NCBI GenBank assembly: GCA_016704565.1
Contig: JADIZV010000001.1
Coordinates: 806,001-870,000, forward strand
Length of the DNA stretch: 64,000 nucleotides
Source of the DNA: Candidatus Phosphoribacter baldrii
GTDB taxonomy: Bacteria; Actinomycetota; Actinomycetes; Actinomycetales; Dermatophilaceae
Reading direction: 5' to 3'
The translations under genes were made by a program, and so were the position numbers. The notes under the pieces were generated by a model. The model was not told the origin of the DNA and did no database searches. It saw nothing but the letters and a program-made list of their open reading frames with translations. Positions 25,449-34,256 of the stretch are shown here, one piece after another (positions within the stretch are counted from its first letter, which is position 1; every line of letters begins with the position of its first letter).

Positions 25449-26212
25449 GCACACCAGGGGGAGCCCCCACGCCCAGCTCGCCGACTCCTGCGTCCGCGTC
25501 GACAGGCGCCCGGTCCTCGGTCGCCCCGCCCACGGTGAGTATGCCGCGCACCCCGGTCACGACCCCGCCTCCCGGCGGGGTGGGTGGTCCGGGTGGGAAC
25601 GGGGTCAGCGGGGCGAACGGTGCCGGCGGCGCCGGTGTCGCGACGGGCGCGGGTGGTGCGGGTGCTTCGGGTGGCTCGGGTGGCCCGGGTGCTGTAGCGG
25701 CCGGGACGGCGGCTCGGGTCGGTGCGCCGGCCGGTCCCGCCTCGGGTGGCCCGACCGGTGCGCCGGCCGGCCCTGGGCCCGCGCGTGCTGCCGGCCCGAC
25801 TCGTCCGGGCAGACCCGCGGGAGCGCCGCGACCGGCACCTCGCCCAGTCGGGCGCCGGGTGCGGTTGGCTGTGGCCCGGGTCGACCCGTGGTCGGCGATG
25901 AAGATGTCGTTCCTGCTGTCGTTCGCCGCCGGCGTCGGTCTGGTCGTCGCGACGATGGTGCTGTGGATGATCCTGTCCGGGATGAACGTCTTCAGCGACA
26001 TCGACAGCCTTGTGCGCAGCATCCAGCCCAACTCGGCCGATCCCTTCTCGATCATGGACTGGATCGGCTTCCCCCGGGTCACCTCGCTGGCCATGGTCAT
26101 CGCGGTCATCGACGTCATCCTGCTGACCGCCCTCGGCACGCTCGGGGCCTACCTCTACAACATCTGCGCCTCGCTCGTCGGTGGAGTTCAGCTGACGCTG
26201 ACCGACGACTGA
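25445..26212 (+). CDS. DUF3566 membrane protein next to gyrA
   Basis: Conserved actinobacterial protein of unknown function that follows gyrA. The first 145 residues are a Gly/Ala/Pro-rich disordered cytosolic segment. The rest is the DUF3566 domain with two transmembrane helices (about residues 160-185 and 220-250) joined by a loop containing MNVFSDIDSLVRSI. GTG start at 25445 overlaps the gyrA stop, so translation is coupled. 255 aa. Confidence 0.88.
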   Translation: MSTPGGAPTPSSPTPASASTGARSSVAPPTVSMPRTPVTTPPPGGVGGPGGNGVSGANGAGGAGVATGAGGAGASGGSGGPGAVAAGTAARVGAPAGPASGGPTGAPAGPGPARAAGPTRPGRPAGAPRPAPRPVGRRVRLAVARVDPWSAMKMSFLLSFAAGVGLVVATMVLWMILSGMNVFSDIDSLVRSIQPNSADPFSIMDWIGFPRVTSLAMVIAVIDVILLTALGTLGAYLYNICASLVGGVQLTLTDD

Positions 26213-26320
26213 CCGACGACTGACCGACCGGCGACCGGTCACTCGCGGGTGCCGCCGCGGCGAGCGGGGCGCCTGGTGACCGGCGCGCGGGTGGTGGGCG
26301 GACGGCATACGGGATCCGTT

Positions 26321-26350
26321 TTGATCGCGGTCACGGCGGTGGGGTAGTCT
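26321..26350 (+). promoter_or_regulatory. Likely tRNA-Ile promoter
   Basis: TTGATC at 26321 and TAGTCT at 26345 with an 18-bp spacer, 39 bases before the tRNA-Ile 5' end. Sigma-70-like, moderate match. Confidence 0.5.
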
Positions 26351-26388
26351 GGCGCGTCGCGGCGGTGCTCCGCCGCACGATGGTGCAA

Positions 26389-26462
26389 GGGCCTATAGCT
26401 CAGACGGTTAGAGCGCTTCCCTGATAAGGAAGAGGCCACAGGTTCAAGTCCTGTTAGGCCCA
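26389..26462 (+). tRNA. ileT: tRNA-Ile (anticodon GAT)
   Basis: Full cloverleaf: 7-bp acceptor GGGCCTA / TAGGCCC, anticodon arm with loop CTGATAA (GAT), T-arm with GTTCAAGTC. Discriminator A at 26462 and an encoded CCA at 26463-26465. It is followed by the DLW-39 gene and tRNA-Ala, the usual actinobacterial order after gyrA. Confidence 0.97.
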
Positions 26463-26494
26463 CCACCGTCGTTCTTCCAGTCGGAAGGTATGCC

Positions 26495-26641
26495 GTGCCC
26501 AAGAAGATCTGGGTCGCGCTGGCCGCCGCGGTGGCCGCCGCCCTGGCGATGCGCAAGTCCGTGGCCGACCAGCAGGCCGAGCGTGACCTGTGGGCCGAGG
26601 CGACCGACGACGTGCGGGTGAACGACGAGCCGGGACGCTGA
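26495..26641 (+). CDS. DLW-39 family small protein
   Basis: 48-aa protein between tRNA-Ile and tRNA-Ala. It has a short hydrophobic helix (IWVALAAAVAAALAM) then a charged tail with the family motif RDLW. GTG start at 26495 follows GGAAGG, and the window-wide octamer lies between that site and the start (26488-26495). Conserved at this position in actinobacteria; function unknown. The protein is too short to be picked out by a length filter. Confidence 0.8.
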   Translation: MPKKIWVALAAAVAAALAMRKSVADQQAERDLWAEATDDVRVNDEPGR

Positions 26642-26671
26642 GGCGCAGGCCGAGGTTTGCCGGCACCCTTC

Positions 26672-26744
26672 GGGGCCATGGCGCAATTGGTAGCGCACCT
26701 GCTTTGCAAGCAGGGGGTTAGGGGTTCGAGTCCCCTTGGCTCCA
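26672..26744 (+). tRNA. alaT: tRNA-Ala (anticodon TGC)
   Basis: Acceptor GGGGCCA pairs with TGGCTCC including the G3-U70 wobble that identifies tRNA-Ala. Anticodon loop TTTGCAA (TGC), T-loop TTCGAGT. Discriminator A at 26744; CCA is not encoded. Confidence 0.97.
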
Positions 26745-26753
26745 CTGATGAGA

Positions 26754-26775
26754 AGAGCCGGCGAAAGCCGGCTCT
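26754..26775 (+). terminator. Terminator after tRNA-Ala
   Basis: Perfect 9-bp stem AGAGCCGGC / GCCGGCTCT closed by a GAAA tetraloop, 10 bases after the tRNA. The 280 bp that follow contain no gene. They hold an inverted pair CATGAAGTCGC (26898) / GCGACTTCATG (26949) whose core recurs near 32410 and 39949. Confidence 0.85.
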
Positions 26776-27055
26776 TGTCGTCTGGGTGCCCGGGGACGAG
26801 GACGCCTCTGGGGTTCTGGGCCCACGCGGCGGGTGGCGCGAGGGACGAGCGCCCAGCCGCTGCGGGCCGTCCCATTGGCCCCGTTGCGTCCCCACAGCAT
26901 GAAGTCGCGGATGAGGTCGCACTGGCTGTCGCTGCAACAACAACCGCGGCGACTTCATGGACGACTTCACGGACAACGAGGAACGCATGTGGCGCGCGGG
27001 CAGTCTCGCTGAGCGCAGCGATGTCCTCACCATGGTGTCGCTGGAACGACAGCAC

Positions 27056-27961
27056 TCAGTTGGCGGCCTGGAAGCGCGCGAACCGTTGCTCGAGCCGTGC
27101 GGGATCGGGACGGTCCTGGCGTCGCGTCGGAGTGGTCAGCGCCCGCCCGTGCATCTCCTGAAGGCCGTGACGGAGCATCGGCCCGTCGGTCTCCAGCAAG
27201 AGGTCGGTGTTGATGTGGACGACATAGTCGGGTGAGATGCCCATGAACTGGCGGTCGTACGCAGCGTGGTGAATCTTGCACAGGCTGAGTCCGTTGGTGA
27301 CAACGGGATCCCCGCCGGGTTGCCCATCCTCGATGATGTGCGCGGCGTCGAGCAGCTTCGGGTGCTTGAGTGTGCAGACAGCGCACAGCCCGCCGTAGGC
27401 CAGCATGACGCGAGCGCGGAAGGCCGGTTGATGAACCCGCTGCTGCACGACCCGGGCGGCATACGCCCTCTCCATCGGAGTCAACTCATGCCCGACTGGG
27501 ATGCTCCGCAACACGTCGTCGACGGTCAGAGTGAACTCCCGGGAGATCGGGTTGTCCTCGATGACGAATACGGGGTAGATCGGAAGGTAGGCGTTCGGCC
27601 CGACCTTGTTGAACCGGATAACCGGCAGGCCCAACTCCATCGCTCGGCGCAGTTTGAGGTTCTTCCCGCCTTCAGGGCCCTTCTGGTAGCTGTACTGCAG
27701 CAGACCCCCCTCGATCTCCCGGTCCGGGTAAGGCCCATCCGGCGACGTCACGATCGCCAGTGTCGCGATGTAGCCACTGGGATTCCAGATGCCGCCCCCG
27801 CCTGGGTCGACCAACCGCTCCACGCTGCCGTCGGGCAGCATGAACGCCTTCAGCTCGTCTCGACTAACATAACCGCCGGTCTCATCCGCGCGCCGAAGCA
27901 GAGCCGCCGCGATGACCTCGCGCCGCAGGTACTCCTCCGCGACTGACCGGTCGGGTGCCAT
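27056..27961 (-). CDS. HNH restriction endonuclease with ScoMcrA-type sulfur-binding-like domain
   Basis: 301 aa. The N-terminal two thirds (GGIWNPSGY ... LLQYSYQKGPEGGKNLKLRRAMELGLPVIRF ... PIYPVFVIEDN) resembles the domain that recognises phosphorothioated DNA in ScoMcrA-type type IV enzymes. The C-terminal part is an HNH nuclease: CAVCTLKHPKLLDAAHIIEDGQPG ... NGLSLCKIHHAAYD, with the two zinc Cys pairs and catalytic His. ATG at 27961. Divergent from a second restriction-type gene with a 130-bp shared promoter gap. It probably cuts invading modified DNA; binding of phosphorothioate specifically is inference. Confidence 0.82.
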   Translation of the reverse strand: MAPDRSVAEEYLRREVIAAALLRRADETGGYVSRDELKAFMLPDGSVERLVDPGGGGIWNPSGYIATLAIVTSPDGPYPDREIEGGLLQYSYQKGPEGGKNLKLRRAMELGLPVIRFNKVGPNAYLPIYPVFVIEDNPISREFTLTVDDVLRSIPVGHELTPMERAYAARVVQQRVHQPAFRARVMLAYGGLCAVCTLKHPKLLDAAHIIEDGQPGGDPVVTNGLSLCKIHHAAYDRQFMGISPDYVVHINTDLLLETDGPMLRHGLQEMHGRALTTPTRRQDRPDPARLEQRFARFQAAN

Positions 27962-28091
27962 GGAGCGAGCTTAGGGGCGCGCGGCATACGAGGAGATCTC
28001 CGTGTGCCGTCCGGCTGGGACCGCGGCGGTTCCCATGTCCCAATGGGTGCCAGACTGGACCGGTGCTTCGGCATCGGTGAAGGGAACTGTC

Positions 28092-29093
28092 GTGCTGCCT
28101 ACGCGAGAAGAGTTGGAGCGGGTGGGGTGCTGGTTCGACGCCGACCGCGCCGTGGGCGCTGAGATGACCGCCTTCAAGCGCGAGGCCCGATGGCGTCAGC
28201 ATCAGTGGGCTGTGGAAGTCCTCGGCATCACCTCCTTCGGCACTCACCCAGGCCGATCGCGGAACGCCGCGGGAACCCGCCTCTTGACGCCCAACGGCAC
28301 CAAACTCAACGTGGGCGACGCCGACAATGGCAAGAACTTCCTCACGCCCGCCATCCATGCCATCGCCATGGCGAGAGCGGCCCCCGACAACTTCGAGCCA
28401 CATCAAACCCTGGACGTCACTCGCCTGCGCCGGGACCTGCTTTCGTCAATGCCGATGGCGTTCAACCTCTTCGGCGAGGCATCCCTGCCGAACAACGCCG
28501 ACGCCCGAGCCCGCCTGGCGACCTTGTTCGGCGTCGGCGTCGGCGACCCGAGCGAGATCGTCTTCGAGTGGTCGCCTGCTCGACGTGACCCGGCATACAC
28601 CCGGGACCGGACTGCCTTCGACGTCGCCTTGCGTATCGGCGACCCCACCGGCCCTCGGACCGTCGTGGGTATCGAGACGAAGTACCACGAGCACTCCACC
28701 AATGATCACTTTCCGAGGGCCACCGACCCAGTCGCCCGTCGACGCTTCAGGGAGCAGACCGACTTCCTCGTCGCCCTCTCCGTCCGGTCAGCCGTGTTCA
28801 GAGCCGGCTGGCAGGACCGGGTCCTCGAGACCGACCTTCGCCAGATCTGGCGCGACCACCTGCTCGCCCTGTCGATGCGCGACCATTCACAGCTCTGGAC
28901 GAGCGACACCCGCTACGTCCTGATCCACCCCGAACGTAACGTCAGTTTCCGTGCCGCCACCCAGGCCTACGCCTCGCTGCTCACCGACGGTGACACCTCC
29001 TTCCGCGCGCTAACCCTGGAGACAGTGGTCGACGCGGCCTTCGCTACCGCCAGCGCGACCCAAGCCGCCTTCATCCGTCGCTATCTCTGGTGA
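28092..29093 (+). CDS. Putative PGN_0703-like restriction endonuclease
   Basis: 333-aa protein with a PD-(D/E)XK-like core: AFDVALRIG ... TVVGIETKYHEHS supplies Asp, Glu and Lys of the active site. It resembles the PGN_0703 putative restriction endonucleases, cytosolic, substrate unknown. I chose the GTG at 28092 because of AAGGGAAC just upstream; the open frame runs back to 28002 and an ATG at 28035 is possible. The pairing with the divergent HNH gene suggests a small defence islet between tRNA-Ala and the Crp regulator gene. No methylase is adjacent, arguing for a modification-dependent or nickase role. Confidence 0.68.
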   Translation: MLPTREELERVGCWFDADRAVGAEMTAFKREARWRQHQWAVEVLGITSFGTHPGRSRNAAGTRLLTPNGTKLNVGDADNGKNFLTPAIHAIAMARAAPDNFEPHQTLDVTRLRRDLLSSMPMAFNLFGEASLPNNADARARLATLFGVGVGDPSEIVFEWSPARRDPAYTRDRTAFDVALRIGDPTGPRTVVGIETKYHEHSTNDHFPRATDPVARRRFREQTDFLVALSVRSAVFRAGWQDRVLETDLRQIWRDHLLALSMRDHSQLWTSDTRYVLIHPERNVSFRAATQAYASLLTDGDTSFRALTLETVVDAAFATASATQAAFIRRYLW

Positions 29094-29129
29094 TCACCGC
29101 CGGCCGCGCCGACGGACGGATGCCGCGGG

Positions 29130-29163
29130 CGGGCGGCATACACGAGCCCCCGTATGCCGTCCG
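29130..29163. terminator. Octamer-pair terminator between convergent genes
   Basis: CGGGCGGCATAC (29130-29141) and GTATGCCGTCCG (29152-29163) form a 12-bp stem with one G-U and a 10-nt loop. It lies between the convergent nuclease (+) and Crp-type regulator (-). Both arms are copies of the window-wide octamer. Confidence 0.65.
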
Positions 29164-29252
29164 GCTGGGTCCGCGCCCAGCGGCCCCCTCAGCGGCGGGT
29201 CCGGGTGGCGATCCGGGTCAAGCCGACCGTCCGCCCACCTCGCGTTGCCGGC

Positions 29253-29972
29253 TCACCTGCCGTTGCGGCGCCGGTTCTCCTCCCGGACCCGGGACGCAAT
29301 CCGGCTGATCCCCACCGGAGTCACCCCGACATAGCTCCCGATGTCCTTTTGCGGAAGCACTCCGACCAAGTCCGGATAACGTCTCAGGAAATGCCGATAA
29401 CGGTCTTCGGCCGTCAACATGAGGAACTGCCGGGTGCGGTGCTCCTCGACCATGGCGTAATGCATGGCGGCGTTGAAGACAGCGACCGCCCAGGTGCCAC
29501 CGTGCTCTTGCATCCGGGCGTGGACGACCTGGAAGTCGATCCGTTGGAGGGTGACATCGGTGATTGCGACCGCCCGGGTGTCCGTGGTCCCCATCCGGTC
29601 GGTGACGCTCCAGTCGGCTCCGAGCAGGTCCTCATCGACGAAGCGCGACAGGCCCTCCGGAGCCAGAGCGCGGATGCTCGCCACCAACTCACCGACCCGG
29701 GCCAGCCCGACTAGGTGTTCGGCCCCGAACGCATCGGCCGCGAGGATCTTCACGGCTCCATTCAGGACGACATAGACCAAGTGGTGGTTGTCGTCGCCGC
29801 GATCGAAGATCGTCTCGCCCGCCACCGCCGTGACGGTCTCGGTGACGGCGTCGAACTCTTCCCCGTTGGGCAGCGGCCCACCACCGAAGAGCTCGAAGAA
29901 CTGCCGCGCGACCGACTTCGGCGGATCGGTCGCGCCACTCCGAGCCGGATCGCTCGTCATTGCCACGGTCAT
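29253..29972 (-). CDS. Crp/Fnr-family transcriptional regulator (copy 1)
   Basis: 239 aa with an N-terminal cyclic-nucleotide-binding beta roll (AGETIFDRGDDNHHLVYVVLNGAVKIL) and a C-terminal winged helix (LPQKDIGSYVGVTPVGISRIASRVR). Conserved Arg-Ser of cAMP-binding pockets is not evident, so the ligand is uncertain. Its C-terminal helix-turn-helix closely resembles that of the frameshifted copy at 37330-38090, indicating paralogues. Target genes are unknown; the adjacent genes are unrelated in function. Confidence 0.85.
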   Translation of the reverse strand: MTVAMTSDPARSGATDPPKSVARQFFELFGGGPLPNGEEFDAVTETVTAVAGETIFDRGDDNHHLVYVVLNGAVKILAADAFGAEHLVGLARVGELVASIRALAPEGLSRFVDEDLLGADWSVTDRMGTTDTRAVAITDVTLQRIDFQVVHARMQEHGGTWAVAVFNAAMHYAMVEEHRTRQFLMLTAEDRYRHFLRRYPDLVGVLPQKDIGSYVGVTPVGISRIASRVREENRRRNGR

Positions 29973-30146
29973 ACTCCTGGCCAGGCCGCGGGACCCCCGG
30001 GAAATGACGTGCCCGCGCTCCCCGCGTCCGCAGTCCGGTCATTATGGCAGCCGGTATGCCGCTTCGTCGGGTTTTCCGGTTCTTCTTCGTTCTCTGCGTG
30101 CTCGGCCAACCGCGGTGCCCGGCGGCTGCGATGTCATCATGGCGGC

Positions 30147-30968
30147 ATGACCGCCGATCCGACCCCCGACCGGGCAGTCGAGCCGTCCGCGCCGTCCGCG
30201 CCGTCCGCATCGGACGTCCCCGAGGCGATCCTGCGTCTTTCGCGTTCGGCCCGCCGGATCACCGTCCTCACCGGGGCCGGCATGTCCGCGGACTCGGGGG
30301 TGCCCACCTTCCGGGACGCGCAGACCGGCCTGTGGACGTTGGTCGACCCGCAGGACCTGGCCACGCCCGAGGCCTGGCATCGCGACAAGCCCTACGTCAA
30401 CGCCTGGTTCCTCTGGCGGGTCCACCTCATGTCGGCCGCTGCGCCCAACGCCGGACATCACGCCCTCGCCGCGTGGGCCCACCGCCCCGACACAGACCTG
30501 CGGATCGTCACCCAGAACATCGACGACTTGCACGAACGGGCCGGCTCGACCGTCCTGGCCCACCTGCACGGGAGCCTGTTCGCCTGGCGCTGCGACCGCT
30601 GCCACCGACCCGCGCCGACCCCGCACGCCCCTGCCGAGCCCACCGAGCGGATCGAGCCCGACTCCTGCTCCCACTGCGCCTTCGGTGAGATCCGGCCCGG
30701 CGTCGTGTGGTTCAACGAACCCCTCCCCGACCGCGAGTTCACCGACGCCGTCCAGGTATGCCGCGACGCCGACCTCGTCCTCGTCGTCGGCACCTCCGGG
30801 GTCGTCCAACCCGCGGCGAGCCTGCCGCATCTGGCGGGGGCGCGCGGCATACCGGTCATCGAAATCGACCCGCGCCCAACGGAATTCAGCCCGTTTGCGA
30901 CCCACGTGTGGCGCTCGACGGCGGCAACTGCCCTGCCAGCTCTCGTTGCCGCGCTCGACCGAGCCTGA
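30147..30968 (+). CDS. Sir2-family NAD-dependent protein deacylase (sirtuin)
   Basis: Removes acyl groups from protein lysines using NAD. GAGMSADSGVPTFR binds NAD, TQNIDDLHERAG is the second NAD motif, HLHGSLF contains the catalytic His, and two Cys pairs (CDRC, CSHC) bind the structural zinc. 273 aa including about 25 disordered N-terminal residues. The open frame reaches 29715, but ATG at 30147 fits the family; no strong ribosome-binding site is seen. One octamer is read as Val-Cys-Arg (30757), one as Gly-Ile-Pro (30844). Confidence 0.92.
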   Translation: MTADPTPDRAVEPSAPSAPSASDVPEAILRLSRSARRITVLTGAGMSADSGVPTFRDAQTGLWTLVDPQDLATPEAWHRDKPYVNAWFLWRVHLMSAAAPNAGHHALAAWAHRPDTDLRIVTQNIDDLHERAGSTVLAHLHGSLFAWRCDRCHRPAPTPHAPAEPTERIEPDSCSHCAFGEIRPGVVWFNEPLPDREFTDAVQVCRDADLVLVVGTSGVVQPAASLPHLAGARGIPVIEIDPRPTEFSPFATHVWRSTAATALPALVAALDRA

Positions 30969-31044
30969 CCCGGCGCCGCTGCGGATCGTGTGGCGCCAAC
31001 GCCCTGGAGGGGCGTCCCGGCCACACGATGATCCGGATCGAGCG

Positions 31045-31464
31045 TCAGCCGCGTGGCGGGATCGAGTAGGTGATCGATGCGTCGGCGACCAGCTCTCGGC
31101 TGCCCTCGGCGTGCAGCCGGACATGCCCCACGGCCAGCCGGGCCCCGAGCTTGAGCACCTCGCCCTCGGCCACTAGATCGCCGGGCGGAGGTTTGCGGAA
31201 GAAGTTCATCCCGACGCTCGTCGTAACGGCCAACGCCACCGGTCCGATCTGGGCGAGGATGAGCAGCCAGACGGTGACGTCGGCGAGCGAGAACATCGTC
31301 GGACCCGAGATCGTCCCGCCCGGGCGGATCATCGCCGACTCGGCCGGCAGGCGCAGGGTGATCGTCTGCTCGTCGACCCGCTCGACGATGATCCCGAGCG
31401 CGCTGATATCCGGGAACTCCCGCGCGAGGAAGTCCTGCAGGTCGGCGGCGCTCATCACGGTCAC
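31045..31464 (-). CDS. PaaI-family hotdog thioesterase
   Basis: 139-aa single hotdog domain likely to hydrolyse acyl-CoA. GGTISGPTMFSLADVTVW has the conserved Gly and Asp of the central helix, followed by the TTSVGMNFFRKPPPGDL strand turn typical of PaaI-like proteins. Start either GTG at 31464 or ATG at 31455; neither has a clear ribosome-binding site. Convergent with the sirtuin gene, divergent from the LmbE gene. Confidence 0.85.
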   Translation of the reverse strand: MTVMSAADLQDFLAREFPDISALGIIVERVDEQTITLRLPAESAMIRPGGTISGPTMFSLADVTVWLLILAQIGPVALAVTTSVGMNFFRKPPPGDLVAEGEVLKLGARLAVGHVRLHAEGSRELVADASITYSIPPRG

Positions 31465-31544
31465 GCCGCCATGCTATTGACCGGTCCGCGCGTCTTCGAC
31501 GGCGCCGGAGCCGGCACGCGGCATACCCGGCTATCGTCCCGTGC

Positions 31545-32306
31545 ATGAGCGAGCCCTCCGGTATGCCGCCCCGCCTCACCCTCGAGCCCCTCGACGAAAG
31601 CTTCGAGCGGGTCCTCGTCGTCGTCGCCCACCCGGACGACATCGAATACGGCACCGCTGCCGCCGTCGACCGCTGGACCAAGGCGGGCAAGGCGGTGACC
31701 TACCTGCTGGCCACCCGCGGCGAGGCCGGGATCGACACGATCGCGCCTGAGGAAGCCGGACCCCTGCGGGCTCAGGAGGAGCGCGACAGCGCGAGCGAGG
31801 TCGGCGTCGACATCGTCGAGTTCCTCGACTACGACGACGGGGTCGTCGTCTATGGCACCGACCTGCGCCGCGACATCGCCCGGGTGATCCGCCACCGCAG
31901 GCCGGACGTCATCGTCACCCTCACCCACGACGAGGTGTTCGCCAGCGGGATGCCCAACCAGGCCGACCATCGGGCCGTCGGGCTCGCTGCCCTCGACGCC
32001 GCCCGCGATGCCGGCAACCGGTGGATCTTCCGCGAGTTGCTCGAACAGGAGGGCCTGGAGCCGTGGGGTGGCGTCCGTGCCGTGCTGTCCAGCGCCGCGA
32101 GCAACCCCACCCACTACCTGGACGTCACCGGCCACCTCGAGCCGGCGATCGCCTCCCTCGAGGCACATCACCTCTACAACACCAACCTCCCCGACGACTT
32201 TCCCAAGCCCCGAGCACTGATCACCGGGATCCTCACCGGAACCGCGACGGGCCTGGGCATGCCGGGCGTCGAGCACGCCCTCACCTTCCGCCGCTACGGC
32301 CTCTGA
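31545..32306 (+). CDS. PIG-L / LmbE-type zinc-dependent deacetylase
   Basis: 253 aa. Zinc motif AHPDDIEYG near residue 30 and the distal H in NQADHRAVG define the GlcNAc-PI de-N-acetylase-like family. In actinobacteria relatives include MshB and Mca of mycothiol metabolism, but this protein lacks features that would assign it to either, so the substrate is unknown. ATG at 31545, with octamers at 31519 and 31560 on either side in opposite orientation. Confidence 0.85.
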   Translation: MSEPSGMPPRLTLEPLDESFERVLVVVAHPDDIEYGTAAAVDRWTKAGKAVTYLLATRGEAGIDTIAPEEAGPLRAQEERDSASEVGVDIVEFLDYDDGVVVYGTDLRRDIARVIRHRRPDVIVTLTHDEVFASGMPNQADHRAVGLAALDAARDAGNRWIFRELLEQEGLEPWGGVRAVLSSAASNPTHYLDVTGHLEPAIASLEAHHLYNTNLPDDFPKPRALITGILTGTATGLGMPGVEHALTFRRYGL

Positions 32307-32502
32307 GCCCGGGGCGGACGCGGCATCCCCACCGTGTCCGGTCCCGGCCGGGGTTGAAGCCGTGCGTGAAGCGGTCCCAGGTGGCGTGATCACACCAGCT
32401 GCGGCGACTTCACCGGCGGCTTCACGCTTGCTCACGGCATACCCGTCCGGAATCCGCGGAGGGGGCGACGTGCCCCGAAGAGGTGCCCTGCCGCGATGCC
32501 GG

Positions 32503-32700
32503 AGAACATCGGCGGGTGTGGGGATTTCGGCCTGTACCGGCATCTGCGAGCCCGAATCAATCGGCGGGTGTGAGGTTCTCGGGTGCGGGCCACCCGTCGG
32601 ATGCCGGCGGCCGGAGAACGTCGGCGGGTGTGGGGATTTCGGCCTGCATCGGGATCTGCGAGCCCGAATCAATCGGCGGGTGTGAGGTTCTCGGGCGCGG
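32503..32700. repeat. 52-bp-period dispersed repeat, locus A
   Basis: The core CGGCGGGTGTG(A/G)GG recurs at 32510, 32562, 32622 and 32674 (spacings 52, 60, 52). Units alternate between GAGAAC before the core and GGTTCTCGGG after it. The first pair and second pair are near-identical over about 100 bp. The 498-bp gap between the LmbE and permease genes contains only this array, two octamers (32435, 32732) and the permease leader. The same element occurs inverted at 39703. Confidence 0.85.
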
Positions 32701-32804
32701 GCCAAGGCAAGCCGCGCCCGCGTGGCGGCGAGGCGGCATACCCATGGGCGTGAGAGGGTGAAACCCCGGAACGACTACCTCGTGACGGGAAGGAGCCCAC
32801 CACC

Positions 32805-34232
32805 ATGGGCGCATTCGGCTGGACACTCAAAGGCGACGGACACGCGCTCGCCCCGGGCGACGTGGTCGCCCCCGACGAACGCCTCTCCTGGGGCAAGACC
32901 ATCGGGCTGGGAGCCCAGCACGTCGTCGCGATGTTCGGCGCGACCTTCGTCTTCCCGCTGCTCATGGGCCTCAACGCCCAGCTCGCGATCATGATGAGCG
33001 GCATCGCGACGATCATCTTCCTGCTCATGGTCAACGGGAAGGTACCGTCCTACCTCGGCACCTCGGCGTCGTTCGTCGGCGTCGCTGCCGCGATCCGGGC
33101 CCAGCCGGGCGCCGACTCGCGGACGGTCACCGGCGCGATCCTCATCGGCGGCATCGTCCTGGCCCTGGTCGGCTGGCTGGTCCACGTCGCCGGCTCGGGG
33201 ATCATCCACAAGGTGCTGCCCCCGGTCGTCACCGGCGCGGTCGTCATGCTCATCGGCTTCAACCTCGCGCCGGTCGTGGCGAACGTCTATTGGCCGCAGG
33301 ACCAGTGGATCGCCCTCATCGTGATGACTTTCGCCATCGTCTGCGCAGTGGCCCTCAAGGGCTTCCTCGGCCGGATCTCGATCTTCCTGTCCCTGGTGTT
33401 CGGGTTCGTCCTGTCGTGGCTGTTCGACAAGGGCTTCGGCCAGATCACCAGCTTCGACCCCGGCGCCGGCACGGTGACGACGCACTGGCGGGTCAACCTC
33501 GACGGCGTTGCGAGCGCCCCCTGGGTGGGCTTCCCGCCGGCCACGACGATCGGCGCCGACGGCAAGGAGCTCGTGGGCATCCACGCGCCGACCCTGTCCT
33601 TCGCCGCGGTCCTCGTCGTCATCCCCGCGATCATCGCCCTCATCGCCGAGAACACCGGACACGTCAAGGCGGTCGCCGAGATGACCGGCGCGGACCTCGA
33701 CCATGTCATGGGTCGCGCCATCGCCGCCGACGGTGTCGCCACGGCCGTCGCCTCCTCGGTCGGTGGCTCCCCGACGACGACGTATGCCGAGAACATCGGT
33801 GTCATGGCGGCGACCCGGATCTACTCGACGGCCGCCTACTACGTCGCCGCGCTCATCGCGATCCTGTTCGGTCTCTCGCCCAAGTTCGGTGCGCTCGTCG
33901 CGTCGACCCCAGGCGGGGTCCTCGGCGGCATCACCGTCGTCCTCTACGGGATGATCGGCCTGCTTGGCGCGAAGATCTGGAAAGAGAACAACGTCGACTT
34001 CGCCAACCCGATCAACCTGGTCCCGGTCGCGGCGGGCATCATCCTCGGCATCGGCAACACCGCCCTGAAGATCACCCCGACCTTCGAGCTGGCCGGCATC
34101 GCCCTCGGCACGATCGTGACGATCGCGGCATACCACCTGGCTCGGGCCTTCGCCCACGCCGACCTGCGCGCGGCCCACGACGGCGGCGCGATGATCACCG
34201 TCGGCCACGAGGGGATCGAGAAGGTCGAGTAG
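32805..34232 (+). CDS. NCS2-family nucleobase:cation symporter (uracil permease type)
   Basis: Integral membrane transporter of 475 aa with about 12-14 hydrophobic segments. GLGAQHVVAMFGATFVFPLLMG at the start and the central IALIAENTGHVKAV, with the conserved Glu, are UraA/PyrP-type features; the SVGGSPTTTYAENIG loop carries the second substrate-site Glu. A uracil or related pyrimidine is the likely substrate. ATG at 32805 after GGAAGGAG. Ends in a strong stem-loop built from two octamers. Confidence 0.9.
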   Translation: MGAFGWTLKGDGHALAPGDVVAPDERLSWGKTIGLGAQHVVAMFGATFVFPLLMGLNAQLAIMMSGIATIIFLLMVNGKVPSYLGTSASFVGVAAAIRAQPGADSRTVTGAILIGGIVLALVGWLVHVAGSGIIHKVLPPVVTGAVVMLIGFNLAPVVANVYWPQDQWIALIVMTFAIVCAVALKGFLGRISIFLSLVFGFVLSWLFDKGFGQITSFDPGAGTVTTHWRVNLDGVASAPWVGFPPATTIGADGKELVGIHAPTLSFAAVLVVIPAIIALIAENTGHVKAVAEMTGADLDHVMGRAIAADGVATAVASSVGGSPTTTYAENIGVMAATRIYSTAAYYVAALIAILFGLSPKFGALVASTPGGVLGGITVVLYGMIGLLGAKIWKENNVDFANPINLVPVAAGIILGIGNTALKITPTFELAGIALGTIVTIAAYHLARAFAHADLRAAHDGGAMITVGHEGIEKVE

Positions 34233-34256
34233 GCGCTCCCTCCGTTGCAGCTCACG

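Noticed and set aside
21678..25454. 1258-codon open frame on the minus strand across gyrB and gyrA.
   Set aside because: It is the antisense shadow of gyrA caused by high third-position G+C; no domain is recognisable.
26745..27055. Gene or RNA between tRNA-Ala and the HNH gene.
   Set aside because: Only the terminator and an imperfect inverted repeat are seen; frames are short and overlap the tRNA.
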